NCBI GenBank assembly: GCA_025453975.1
Contig: JALOPI010000007.1
Coordinates: 22,100 to 86,099 of the forward strand
Length of the DNA: 64,000 nt
Direction of reading: 5' to 3'
Source: Syntrophobacteraceae bacterium
Lineage (GTDB): Bacteria > Desulfobacterota > Syntrophobacteria > Syntrophobacterales > Syntrophobacteraceae
The position numbers were made by a program, and so were the translations under genes. Positions 45,555 through 53,168 of this stretch are shown here, one piece after another. A model generated the notes under the pieces. It searched no databases and had not been told where the DNA came from. It saw only the letters and a list, made by a program, of their open reading frames with translations. Position 1 is the first letter of the stretch. Each line of letters begins with the position of its first letter.

Positions 45555-45830
45555 ATGCGACTGTTTCAGCTTTTGAGCATCCAGCACTTCATCCTCTACC
45601 TCTTCCCCGCCTTCCTCACGGTGCTGCTGCTGGCCCTGGCCCTGGGCTACACTCATTTTCGGGGGAAGGACACGGAGGAGCGGCGGAGGAAGATCGTCGG
45701 CGTCTACCCCTCGGACATCGAGGAGCGCAATGCCCCGTTCCCGCTTTTTCTCATCCTCGTCATTCTCGGGACGGTGGTCTGGGCCCTCGGCTATATTCTG
45801 GCTCACGGGATTTACGGAGTGAGGATTTAG
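45555..45830 (+). CDS. Heme-less CcoP N-terminal-like membrane protein
   Basis: A 91-aa protein with two membrane helices. The second half, YPSDIEERNAPFPLFLILVI, resembles the N-terminal anchor of CcoP/FixP (DGIEELNNPLP type), which normally precedes two cytochrome domains. Here no CXXCH occurs, so the anchor has become a separate subunit and the heme domain seems to be in the ccoO product. ATG 45555 was chosen; a GTG at 45549 is also in frame. Confidence 0.6.
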   Translation: MRLFQLLSIQHFILYLFPAFLTVLLLALALGYTHFRGKDTEERRRKIVGVYPSDIEERNAPFPLFLILVILGTVVWALGYILAHGIYGVRI

Positions 45831-45831
45831 G

Positions 45832-46059
45832 ATGGAATCCAGCATGGAAAAGCAATCGGCCCGTGGCACGTGGCTCGTGATCATCGGACTCCTCATCCTG
45901 GTCCTGGCCAAGGGGATGCTCGCCTTCTGGGTCGTGGGGGACCTGGGACAGCCCACCTGGGATTATCGACCCGTGCCCGACGTTCCGGGCGAGTCGCCCT
46001 ACGCCGTCTATGCTCCGATGCCCCATCCGCAGCATGTTCGCGGGGACAAGGGGGAGTAG
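45832..46059 (+). CDS. Small single-helix protein of the oxidase cluster
   Basis: A 75-aa protein with one membrane helix (about residues 13-36) and a short Pro-rich periplasmic tail. It begins one base after the preceding stop and ends directly before the ActE-like gene, so it belongs to the operon. I do not recognise a family. Confidence 0.6.
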   Translation: MESSMEKQSARGTWLVIIGLLILVLAKGMLAFWVVGDLGQPTWDYRPVPDVPGESPYAVYAPMPHPQHVRGDKGE

Positions 46060-46584
46060 ATGAAAAAGCTGCTGATCCCTGCCGCCCTGGTGGTCGTTCT
46101 GGCCGCGGCCTACCAAGGGCTCATGACCTACGACAACAACTTCCCCTTCGGACGCATGCGGGAGACTCCGGCCGTGCGCCCTTACGAAAAGCCCATTCTG
46201 GTGATGGATGCCGGGCTGGTGCCCTTCGAGGGGGGGGAGGCCCTGTACCGCGCGGCGAGCCCCGAGGCTCTCATATCACCTCTGGACGGCAAGGATCCCG
46301 GGGTGCTGGAGGCCGGGAAGAAGCTCTATTTCACCTACTGTCAGCAGTGCCACGGCAAGGCGTATGACGGGAATGGAACGGTGGGGCAGAGCTTCGCGCC
46401 CTTGCCCACCGATTTGATGAGCCCCAGGGTTCAGGCCGAATCCGAGGGCAGGCTCTTTCAGCACATCAGCTACGGGGTGGGAGGCAGCGGGCGCCAGCCG
46501 GCCCTGGCCACCACCATTCAGGTCCCGGATCGCTGGAGGCTCGTCGCCTTCGTCCGCTCCCTCGGCCCGCGCAGCTCCCCCTGA
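46060..46584 (+). CDS. actE: Monoheme cytochrome c, ActE-like
   Basis: A 174-aa cytochrome with an uncleaved or cleaved N-terminal membrane segment (residues 4-18) and one heme site, YCQQCHGKAYDG. PFGRMRETPAVRPYEKP near residue 30 is the extended N-terminal arm seen in ActE. The heme Met ligand may be in TDLMSP. It would pass electrons from ActA to the oxidase. It is the last gene of the cluster; a strong hairpin follows. Confidence 0.85.
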   Translation: MKKLLIPAALVVVLAAAYQGLMTYDNNFPFGRMRETPAVRPYEKPILVMDAGLVPFEGGEALYRAASPEALISPLDGKDPGVLEAGKKLYFTYCQQCHGKAYDGNGTVGQSFAPLPTDLMSPRVQAESEGRLFQHISYGVGGSGRQPALATTIQVPDRWRLVAFVRSLGPRSSP

Positions 46585-46652
46585 TCCGGCTCCCGCCGCA
46601 AGGTCGGAGGGCCGACCTGCTCCTCGGCCCGATTCCATCATTCAACAGAGGC

Positions 46653-46681
46653 CCCTCTCCACCCCGTTTGGGTGGAGAGGG
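46653..46681. terminator. Strong hairpin between convergent operons
   Basis: CCCTCTCCACCC (46653-46664) pairs perfectly with GGGTGGAGAGGG (46670-46681) across a five-base loop. It lies between the ends of actE (plus) and hflC (minus), the place for a shared terminator. No T run follows on either strand, so it may act with another factor or as an RNA-stabilising element. Confidence 0.6.
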
Positions 46682-46722
46682 AGTCGTGACTCAGGGGCAG
46701 GGAAAGTCGATGTCCGGCGAGC

Positions 46723-47616
46723 TCATGGGGCTTTCTTCGGAGGCAGGTGGCTCATCAGGTAACGGAAGAACTCCGCGTCGCTGTCCAGCACCATGACGTC
46801 CTCGGATCCCAGGACCTTCTTGTAGGCTTCGAGCCTGCGGGTGAAGGTGTAAAACTCGGGGTCCTTCTGCAGGGCCTCGGCATAGATGGCGATGGCCTGG
46901 GCGTCGCCTTCGCCGCGGATGCGCTGGGCCTGCTCCCGGGCGTCGGCCAGGAGCACCGCTCGCTCACGCTCGGCTTCGGCCCGGATTCTGGCTCCCCGCT
47001 CGTCGCCCTCGGCCCGGTACCGTGCCGACTCCCGCTTGCGCTCGGCCTCCATCCGCTTGAAAACGCTCTCCTGCACGGCGGGAGGAAGGTCGGCCCGCTT
47101 GATCCGGACATCCACGATGTCGATGCCGAAGCTGGAGGCCTTCTCCCGGGCTGACCCCGCCACCTTCTCCATGATGGGCTCGCGCTTTTCGGCGATGATG
47201 TCCTCGAGATTGTGAACGGCCAGCTCGCGGCGCAGCTCGGAAAAGACGATGTCATCCAGGCGCGCCCGGGCCCCCAGCTCGGTGCGCACGGTGACGAAGA
47301 ACTGGAGAGGGTTGGTGATGCGCCATCGCGTGATATGGTCCACCACCGTGCGCTTCTTGTCGAGGGTCAGGTATTCCTGGGAGAGGGCGTCGGTGGAGAG
47401 CACCCTCCGCTCCAGGTAGGTCACGTTCTGGATGAAGGGGGTCTTGAAGTGGAGGCCGGCCTGGTTGATGGTGCGGCGATACTCGCCGAACTGGGTCACG
47501 ATGGCCTGCTTGGTCTCGTCGACGATCACGACGCTTTGGCTCAGCACCGCCGCGACGGCGATCACAACGACGATGGCGAAGGAAAACGGCTTGGACGGCT
47601 GATTCATCTGGGTCAT
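46723..47616 (-). CDS. hflC: HflC, modulator of FtsH protease
   Basis: A 297-aa SPFH/band-7 protein with one N-terminal membrane helix (about residues 10-28). It forms the HflKC complex that encloses FtsH in the inner membrane and tunes its proteolysis. Typical elements are SVVIVDETKQAIVTQFGEYRR, the helical RMEAERKRESARYRAEGDER arm and the C-terminal DSDAEFFRYL. ATG 47616 lies seven bases after AAAGGTGA. It follows hflK by 13 bases. Confidence 0.93.
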   Translation of the reverse strand: MTQMNQPSKPFSFAIVVVIAVAAVLSQSVVIVDETKQAIVTQFGEYRRTINQAGLHFKTPFIQNVTYLERRVLSTDALSQEYLTLDKKRTVVDHITRWRITNPLQFFVTVRTELGARARLDDIVFSELRRELAVHNLEDIIAEKREPIMEKVAGSAREKASSFGIDIVDVRIKRADLPPAVQESVFKRMEAERKRESARYRAEGDERGARIRAEAERERAVLLADAREQAQRIRGEGDAQAIAIYAEALQKDPEFYTFTRRLEAYKKVLGSEDVMVLDSDAEFFRYLMSHLPPKKAP

Positions 47617-47629
47617 TTTGGTCACCTTT

Positions 47630-48745
47630 TCAGCGAGCCCTTGGGGGAGGCGTGGAAGGGGAGAGCGGCATTCTCGGCGCTGACTCCTGCCTGGCGGTGG
47701 CTTCGGTTGAAGCATCTCCGCTTCGGGGAGCCGTGGACTCCGTCTTGGCTGCAGCCACCGGAGCCTGCATGCCGCGCAGGGGCAGAAACGGCAGAACGCT
47801 ATTCTCAGCGCCCCGGCTCATGATGACCTTGCCGGGCTTGGCCAGGATCTCCTCCAGAGACTCGATGTACATGCGCTCGCGGGTCACGTCCGGCGCCCGC
47901 CGGTACTCCTCGATGACCTGGCTGAACCGGCTGGCCTCGCCCCGGGCCCGCCTCACCCTCTCCTCGCGATAGGCGATGGACTCCTCCTGAATCTGGCGAG
48001 AAACACCGCGAGCCCGCGGCAGGATATCCTCCATGTAGGCCTGGGCTTCATTGACGAGGCGCTCCCGATCCTCCCGGGCACGGACTACCTCGTGAAAGGC
48101 GTCCCTGACCTGCTGGGGGGCATCGGCCACCTGCAGCCGGACATCGGTGACCTGGATGCCGGTCTGATAACTGTCCAGGAGTCTTTCGAGGAAGGCCTGG
48201 GTTTCAGTCTGCACCTCGGCCCGCCGTTCGGTGATGACGTCATCGATGCGCATGCGCCCGACACTGCTGCGCAGTGCCACCTCCGCAGCGCTCGCCAGGA
48301 CTTCGTCCGGGCGCTGTACCTTGAAGAGATAGGCCGAAGCGTCCTTCACCCGATACTGGATCAGCACCTGGACGTCCACGATGTTCTCATCCTTGGTGAG
48401 CATGAGGGACTCCTCGAGCATCGCCACGGGCCGCCCCGAGGTGGTGCGGAAGCCGACCTCGGTCCGCCGGATGCTCGCGACGTTCACCACGTCCACGGTC
48501 TGAATGGGCCAGGGAAGACGGTAGTTGAGGCCGGGATCCGTGGTGTCGTAATGACGGCCGAACATGCGCACCACGCCCTGCTCACCCGGACTCACGATGT
48601 AAATCCCGGTGGCCAGCCACAGGAGAAGCGCCAGGATCCCGATGCCCAGGTACGCATAGACGCCATAGCGCTCGATGATGGAAGTCGCCTTGTCGACCCA
48701 GACGGGCCGATCGCCACCCGGTTGTGGCCATCTGTTCTGATTCAT
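47630..48745 (-). CDS. hflK: HflK, modulator of FtsH protease
   Basis: The 371-aa partner of HflC, with a short cytoplasmic N-terminus, a membrane helix at about residues 33-52 (YAYLGIGILALLLWLATGIY) and a periplasmic SPFH domain starting IVSPGEQGVVRMFGRH. The arm ends in a Pro/Ala-rich tail. ATG 48745 has AAGGAGAAAGG. The promoter candidate at 48935-48963 lies about 190 bases upstream. HflX, which often precedes, is absent. Confidence 0.92.
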   Translation of the reverse strand: MNQNRWPQPGGDRPVWVDKATSIIERYGVYAYLGIGILALLLWLATGIYIVSPGEQGVVRMFGRHYDTTDPGLNYRLPWPIQTVDVVNVASIRRTEVGFRTTSGRPVAMLEESLMLTKDENIVDVQVLIQYRVKDASAYLFKVQRPDEVLASAAEVALRSSVGRMRIDDVITERRAEVQTETQAFLERLLDSYQTGIQVTDVRLQVADAPQQVRDAFHEVVRAREDRERLVNEAQAYMEDILPRARGVSRQIQEESIAYREERVRRARGEASRFSQVIEEYRRAPDVTRERMYIESLEEILAKPGKVIMSRGAENSVLPFLPLRGMQAPVAAAKTESTAPRSGDASTEATARQESAPRMPLSPSTPPPRAR

Positions 48746-49082
48746 CCTTTCTCCTTGCAAACTCCCGCTCGGGGACCGAACTGGATTGTTAGGGGGGAGC
48801 CCACTCGAAAGCACAAGTTGAGAGCCCCTTCAGCGTTGCTGAAAGCTTCTCGGAGCCTACACGGCTTATTGTATCGGTGGGGGGATGGTGCCAGGAGGCA
48901 CCTCTGCTATGGCGTCTACGGCAGCCCACAAACAATAAAACAGTGATTCCAATACGTTCTCAAAATAAAGCGTCTATCCCCGCAAGGCAACTGTTTTAGC
49001 GTCGCGGAAGCGGGGGCTCCGTGTCGTTTCGTCGGAAAAGAAGCCGACGGGGCGATGGATTTCAGGGGCGGCCTCCGCCGGC
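48746..49082. other. Leader and promoter region of hflKC
   Basis: About 340 bases. On the minus strand it carries the promoter candidate listed next. Within the leader are two small perfect hairpins, at 48829-48843 (TTCAGC/GCTGAA) and 48887-48902 (GGTGCC/GGCACC), without T runs. No gene is evident. Confidence 0.5.
48935..48963 (-). promoter_or_regulatory. Sigma-70-like promoter of hflKC
   Basis: On the minus strand TTGAGA, a 17-base spacer and TTTTAT stand in a locally AT-rich patch. Transcription would start near 48928 and give a leader of about 180 bases before hflK. Confidence 0.45.
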
Positions 49083-49871
49083 CTACACGTCCTCGCGACT
49101 CCGCAGGGCATTTTCGCTGGGGTCGGGAGAAAGCTCCCCGGAGTGGAGGGGCTGCCGTTCCAGCCGCCGCTGCTCGAGGCGAAAGTGATAATCCATCATT
49201 CGCCTGGAAAGTCGGTAACGAAGGTACACGACCCACAGAAGAAAACCGGCCAGGAAGACGGCCACGCTCTGAAGGAGCCAGCTGCTCTCCTTGATGGCGG
49301 AGAGACTCACCACCGCGAGCTCCCCGAGGAAGCTCGGAACCATCCAGAAAAGCAGAGCCATCCCGGCGATGACGGCGCCCGTCAGGAAGATCGAGGCGCG
49401 GGTGAGGAACAGGGACCATGAAAGGAGAGGGTGAGCTTTTCCCTGAACGACGGGATATTTTTCGGCTCCCGGCTGCTCACCGCCCTGTAAAAGGGTGAGG
49501 TAAACCTTGACCAGATAGGAAACGAGAAGGATCAGGACGATGGGCACGCCCACCGATGCCGACACCCAGGCTCGAACGGGAAAGGGCCTGTCGATGGTCC
49601 TGACCTCCACGTCATAGTTGGCGAGGTCTCCGTACTTCCTCTCGAAGTAGGAGAAATTGATCTGGGAAAGGGTTGTTCCGGCCACGTCGTAGATGACCTT
49701 CCCGGTCTTGTCTCGAACCTCGATGCGGGAGCGCTCTCCTGAATTCGAGGCGAAAACGCCGAAAATGATGAGCTCGATGAGGAGGAAAACGAGGACACTG
49801 ATTCCCAGAGCCATCCCCATGCTCCTCCCGCCGTGGAGGACATCGTGCAGATTGACCTTCAGCGCAGCCAT
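49083..49871 (-). CDS. Unknown membrane protein upstream of hflK
   Basis: A 262-aa protein with four predicted membrane helices (about residues 18-42, 108-128, 158-182 and 205-226). Between the first and second is an extracytoplasmic portion of about 60 residues containing RIEVRDKTGKVIYDVAG. The C-terminal 40 residues are charged and Arg-rich. ATG 49871 follows GAGTGAGG. I do not recognise the family. It points the same way as hflK but the 340-base gap with its own promoter argues for separate transcription. Confidence 0.65.
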   Translation of the reverse strand: MAALKVNLHDVLHGGRSMGMALGISVLVFLLIELIIFGVFASNSGERSRIEVRDKTGKVIYDVAGTTLSQINFSYFERKYGDLANYDVEVRTIDRPFPVRAWVSASVGVPIVLILLVSYLVKVYLTLLQGGEQPGAEKYPVVQGKAHPLLSWSLFLTRASIFLTGAVIAGMALLFWMVPSFLGELAVVSLSAIKESSWLLQSVAVFLAGFLLWVVYLRYRLSRRMMDYHFRLEQRRLERQPLHSGELSPDPSENALRSREDV

Positions 49872-50179
49872 TTCCTCACTCTCCCAAGCGTTGGCAATCG
49901 TGGGGCAAGACCGGTCCTTCCATATCAATCTGGCGCACGGGCGCTGGAATTGCAAGTACCATATGGGTGGCAGGCTCGTCTGGAAAGGGAGTCCTGTTCG
50001 TGTTATAGAAATGGGAGCCCGGGGCGCGGCTCGCCCCAATGCCCGGGCGTGCCGGCGAGCCACCGTGGAGCGGCGGGGAGGAGCGTCAGCGCCTTCTCCG
50101 CCGGGGTCGCCCGTCTGATGGGATTCGCTTGTGGGAGAGACCATCCATTTCATCCGCAGAGACCGAGAAGGAGGCTTCC
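49872..50179. other. Divergent intergenic stretch
   Basis: About 310 bases between a minus-strand membrane protein gene and a plus-strand MBL gene. A TATAGA hexamer at about 50003 could be a plus-strand -10 but has no good -35. No gene or riboswitch is evident. Confidence 0.4.
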
Positions 50180-50893
50180 ATGGACTATGTGATTCGACCA
50201 CTGGTGATCGGCGCCAACGAGACAGATCAAGGGATCATGACGTACCTCCGGGGCTATGGGAAGCGGATCTGGATCCCCATTTACTCCTTCGTCATCGAGG
50301 GCGGACCGGAGCGGATCCTGGTGGACACGGGGCTCGAGCAGTTCGTGGTGCCCGAATCCGTGGGGCAGGAATACGGCCTCGAGATCCTGGAGTTCGAGGA
50401 TGCCCTCGAGACGGTGGGTCTGAAGCCTGAAGATATTGATATCATTATCCATACTCATCTGCACAACGACCATTGCGAAAACGACTACAAGTGCTCCAAC
50501 GCCAGGATCATCGTGCAGAAGGCCGAATACGATTTCTTCAGGAATCCGCACCCCCTGGATCACCGGTATTATCCGGACCTGCTGGACGGTCTGGATGTGG
50601 AATGCGTCGAGGGCGACGTGAATTTCCGGGACGGCATCGATCTCATTTTCTCACCCGGCCATACCCCCGGTGGCCAGTCGGTGTCGATCCGGACGGCGGC
50701 GGGGCGGGCTGTCATCACCGGGTTCTGCTGCAACGATCAGAATTTTCCGCCCAATGCGCCGGCTGTGGCTCCGGGAGTGCATGTCGACGCCATAGCCGCG
50801 TTTGAAAGCGCCAAGAAAATCCGTGAACTGGCCGATATAGTGATACCCATTCACGATCTATCCGTTGGCAGGCAGAGGAGGATCCCTGCATGA
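50180..50893 (+). CDS. MBL-fold hydrolase (lactonase-like)
   Basis: A 237-aa metallo-beta-lactamase-fold protein related to N-acyl-homoserine lactonases. HTHLHNDHCEND at residues 91-102 supplies the HxHxDH zinc motif; FSPGHTPGG provides the next His; the final ligand is His in VIPIHD near the C-terminus. Ligand pattern and size fit the AHL-lactonase branch, but many members hydrolyse other esters, so a quorum-sensing role is not implied. ATG 50180 follows AGAAGGAGG. The FapA-domain gene starts 31 bases after the stop. Confidence 0.82.
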   Translation: MDYVIRPLVIGANETDQGIMTYLRGYGKRIWIPIYSFVIEGGPERILVDTGLEQFVVPESVGQEYGLEILEFEDALETVGLKPEDIDIIIHTHLHNDHCENDYKCSNARIIVQKAEYDFFRNPHPLDHRYYPDLLDGLDVECVEGDVNFRDGIDLIFSPGHTPGGQSVSIRTAAGRAVITGFCCNDQNFPPNAPAVAPGVHVDAIAAFESAKKIRELADIVIPIHDLSVGRQRRIPA

Positions 50894-50924
50894 CACTTTG
50901 TTCATCCGGGGAGGAGGCGCTCCC

Positions 50925-53090
50925 ATGGCTTCAGGCGACACCCAATCCCAAAGGCAAGCGCCTTCCGCGGGGGCCGACGACGATCGGATTCTCGCCCGTC
51001 TGGCGCTGAAGAACCGCATGGTGACGGAAAAGCAGATCGACGTGGCCCTGGCTTTGCGAAATGAGCGACGCGCCAGTGGGGAGCCCGCGGCTCTGGGCGA
51101 TGTCCTGCTGCATCTCGAATCGATATCGGCCAGGCAGCTCAAGCTCCTGACGCGAGCCCTGAACCTCGCCATCCTCCGAAAGCCCGACCGGCTTTTCGGG
51201 CGCATAGCCCTTCGAAACGGCCTCGTCACCCAGGAGAGCATCGACGAAGCCCTTCGGCAGCAGACCCGGCTATACAAGGAAACCGGACAATTCGCGGCGC
51301 TGGGGGATCTCCTTCACCAGGGAGGTCTTCTGAGCGCCCGCCACCTCAAGGCCATCAACGCCGCCATCGCGCGCTGTCAGCGATCCCCTTCCCATACCTG
51401 CTCGCGGATCGAGACCCAGACCTCCGAACCTCCAGGGCCGGAGCCGCCGGCTGATGCGGAGCCCGCGGAAGCCACTGATGACGCCGTCTGGATGGAGATG
51501 GAGGAATCCGCGTTGGAAGTCCAGATCTCGCCGGACGGCCTGGTGGCTTTCCTCCGCGTGAATCGAGCCCTGCCTGCCTGGTACCGGCCCCGTGATCTCG
51601 AGGCTTATCTTCGATCCAGGGGGATCAACTTCGGCATCCTCGATGACGAGGCGCTCCGGGGGATCATTCTCCAAAAAGGGATGCCGGGACGAGCCTTCGA
51701 AGTGGCCCGTGGCATCCCGCCCGAGCCCTCGCGGCCCGCCGAGATCCGGTTTCTCGTCGATTCCAGCCTGGCGGGGGGTGTTTCGGCGGATGACGCGGCC
51801 AGCGTCGTCGATCTGAAGGATCGCGGCATGATCCCCCAGGTCCGCGGGGGAGATGTCCTGGCGGAGAAAACTCCAGCCGTTCCGGGCATCGACGGAGTGG
51901 ACGTCCACGGGCAGGAGATCCCGGTCCGGGCGGCCAGGGATCTGCCCCTGCTGGTGGGCCCCGGTGCCGAGCTTTCCCCGGACAGGCTCCAGGCGCTGGC
52001 CAGGGTGGACGGGCGTCCACAGATTTCCGCCTACGGGAGGATTTCGGTTCTTCCCGAGCTTTATATCCCTGGAGACGTCAGCTTCGAGACGGGCAACATC
52101 GAGTTTGCGGGAAGTGTTCTGGTGGGGGGTGTCGTCCAGGATGGGTTCAAGGTCAAGGCGGGGAGCCTCATCGCCAGCGAGGTCGGGAAGGCGGAGATCG
52201 ATGTGGAAGGGGACGTGATGGCGTTCGGGGGGATTCTGGGAGCCCGGATCCGAACCCAGGCCTCCGTCAAGGGCATGCACATCCATGCCTCCCACGTCGA
52301 GGCCATGGGCGACGTCGTCGCGGACCGCGGCATCGTGGATTCCCGCATCAGTACCTCCGGCAAATGTGTGACCCGGCGAGGGACGATCCTGTCGTCGATC
52401 ATCGTGGCCAGACGCGGAATCGAGGCCCAGAATATCGGGTCCGATCGTTCCAAGCCGTGCGCTCTGGGTATCGGTTACGATCCCATCGCCGAAAAACAGG
52501 CTGAGGCGTGCAGGTCGATGCTGGCGGCGGCTCGGGAAGAGTACGATCGCGAGGATGCCGGCGCGGCTGTCTTGAAGGAGAGGCTTGCCGAGGTGGAAAG
52601 GCGCATTGGTGAGCTGGCCCAGGAGCAGGACCGGGCCATCCGGCAGCAGCGCGGTCATCTGGAGCGGATTGCCGATGCCGATGAGGCGGGTTTTGCCGAG
52701 GAAGCGGCCTCGCTGCGTCGAGAGCTGGAAGCCGTTGAGGCCGGCATCGAGGATGTGGCCCGAATGCTGGAAGGGCTCCTGGAGGATCAGGACCAGCTCA
52801 AGTCGTCCATAGCACGGCATAAAGAGCGCATGCGCGAGATCGGGGACCATATGGCGCAGCTGACTGGCGAGCTTTCCACCATCACCGACTGGGCTGTCGG
52901 CGACTCCCGTCGACCGATGGTGAAAGTTCACGGAAAGATCTGCGCCGGAACCTCCATCCGGGGACCTTGCGCTTCGGTGACCCTCCGAGAAGGCTACACG
53001 GGTGCGGCCTTCGGGGAACGGGCCGGCTCCGAAGCCGGAGGATCGGGTATGGCTGAGCCCCGCATCGTCATGAAGAAGCTCGGGCGATGA
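50925..53090 (+). CDS. FapA-domain (DUF342) protein with N-terminal extension
   Basis: A 721-aa protein. Residues 20-160 hold two helical modules of the kind found at the N-terminus of type IV/type II secretion ATPases (GE-N-like: LGDVLLHLESISARQL, FGRIALRNGLVTQESIDEAL). From about residue 180 comes FapA/DUF342: a beta-helix region with repeated short Gly-rich strands (IEFAGSVLVGGVVQDGFKVK, VEGDVMAFGGILGARI), followed by a long coiled coil (about residues 530-650) and a final small beta domain. FapA proteins are linked with flagellar assembly or envelope polymers, but no flagellar genes are nearby. ATG 50925 has GGGGAGGAGG. Confidence 0.8.
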   Translation: MASGDTQSQRQAPSAGADDDRILARLALKNRMVTEKQIDVALALRNERRASGEPAALGDVLLHLESISARQLKLLTRALNLAILRKPDRLFGRIALRNGLVTQESIDEALRQQTRLYKETGQFAALGDLLHQGGLLSARHLKAINAAIARCQRSPSHTCSRIETQTSEPPGPEPPADAEPAEATDDAVWMEMEESALEVQISPDGLVAFLRVNRALPAWYRPRDLEAYLRSRGINFGILDDEALRGIILQKGMPGRAFEVARGIPPEPSRPAEIRFLVDSSLAGGVSADDAASVVDLKDRGMIPQVRGGDVLAEKTPAVPGIDGVDVHGQEIPVRAARDLPLLVGPGAELSPDRLQALARVDGRPQISAYGRISVLPELYIPGDVSFETGNIEFAGSVLVGGVVQDGFKVKAGSLIASEVGKAEIDVEGDVMAFGGILGARIRTQASVKGMHIHASHVEAMGDVVADRGIVDSRISTSGKCVTRRGTILSSIIVARRGIEAQNIGSDRSKPCALGIGYDPIAEKQAEACRSMLAAAREEYDREDAGAAVLKERLAEVERRIGELAQEQDRAIRQQRGHLERIADADEAGFAEEAASLRRELEAVEAGIEDVARMLEGLLEDQDQLKSSIARHKERMREIGDHMAQLTGELSTITDWAVGDSRRPMVKVHGKICAGTSIRGPCASVTLREGYTGAAFGERAGSEAGGSGMAEPRIVMKKLGR

Positions 53091-53168
53091 TCGCCAGCCG
53101 TGGGAGCCCTCCCGACATCGGGCCGCGCCCGGGGCCTGGTGGCGGTGGCCCGGCCGTTCCCCCTGGCC

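Noticed and set aside
50180..50893. Quorum-quenching lactonase
   Set aside because: The HxHxDH motif defines the fold and metal site but not acyl-homoserine lactone specificity, and no quorum-sensing genes are nearby.
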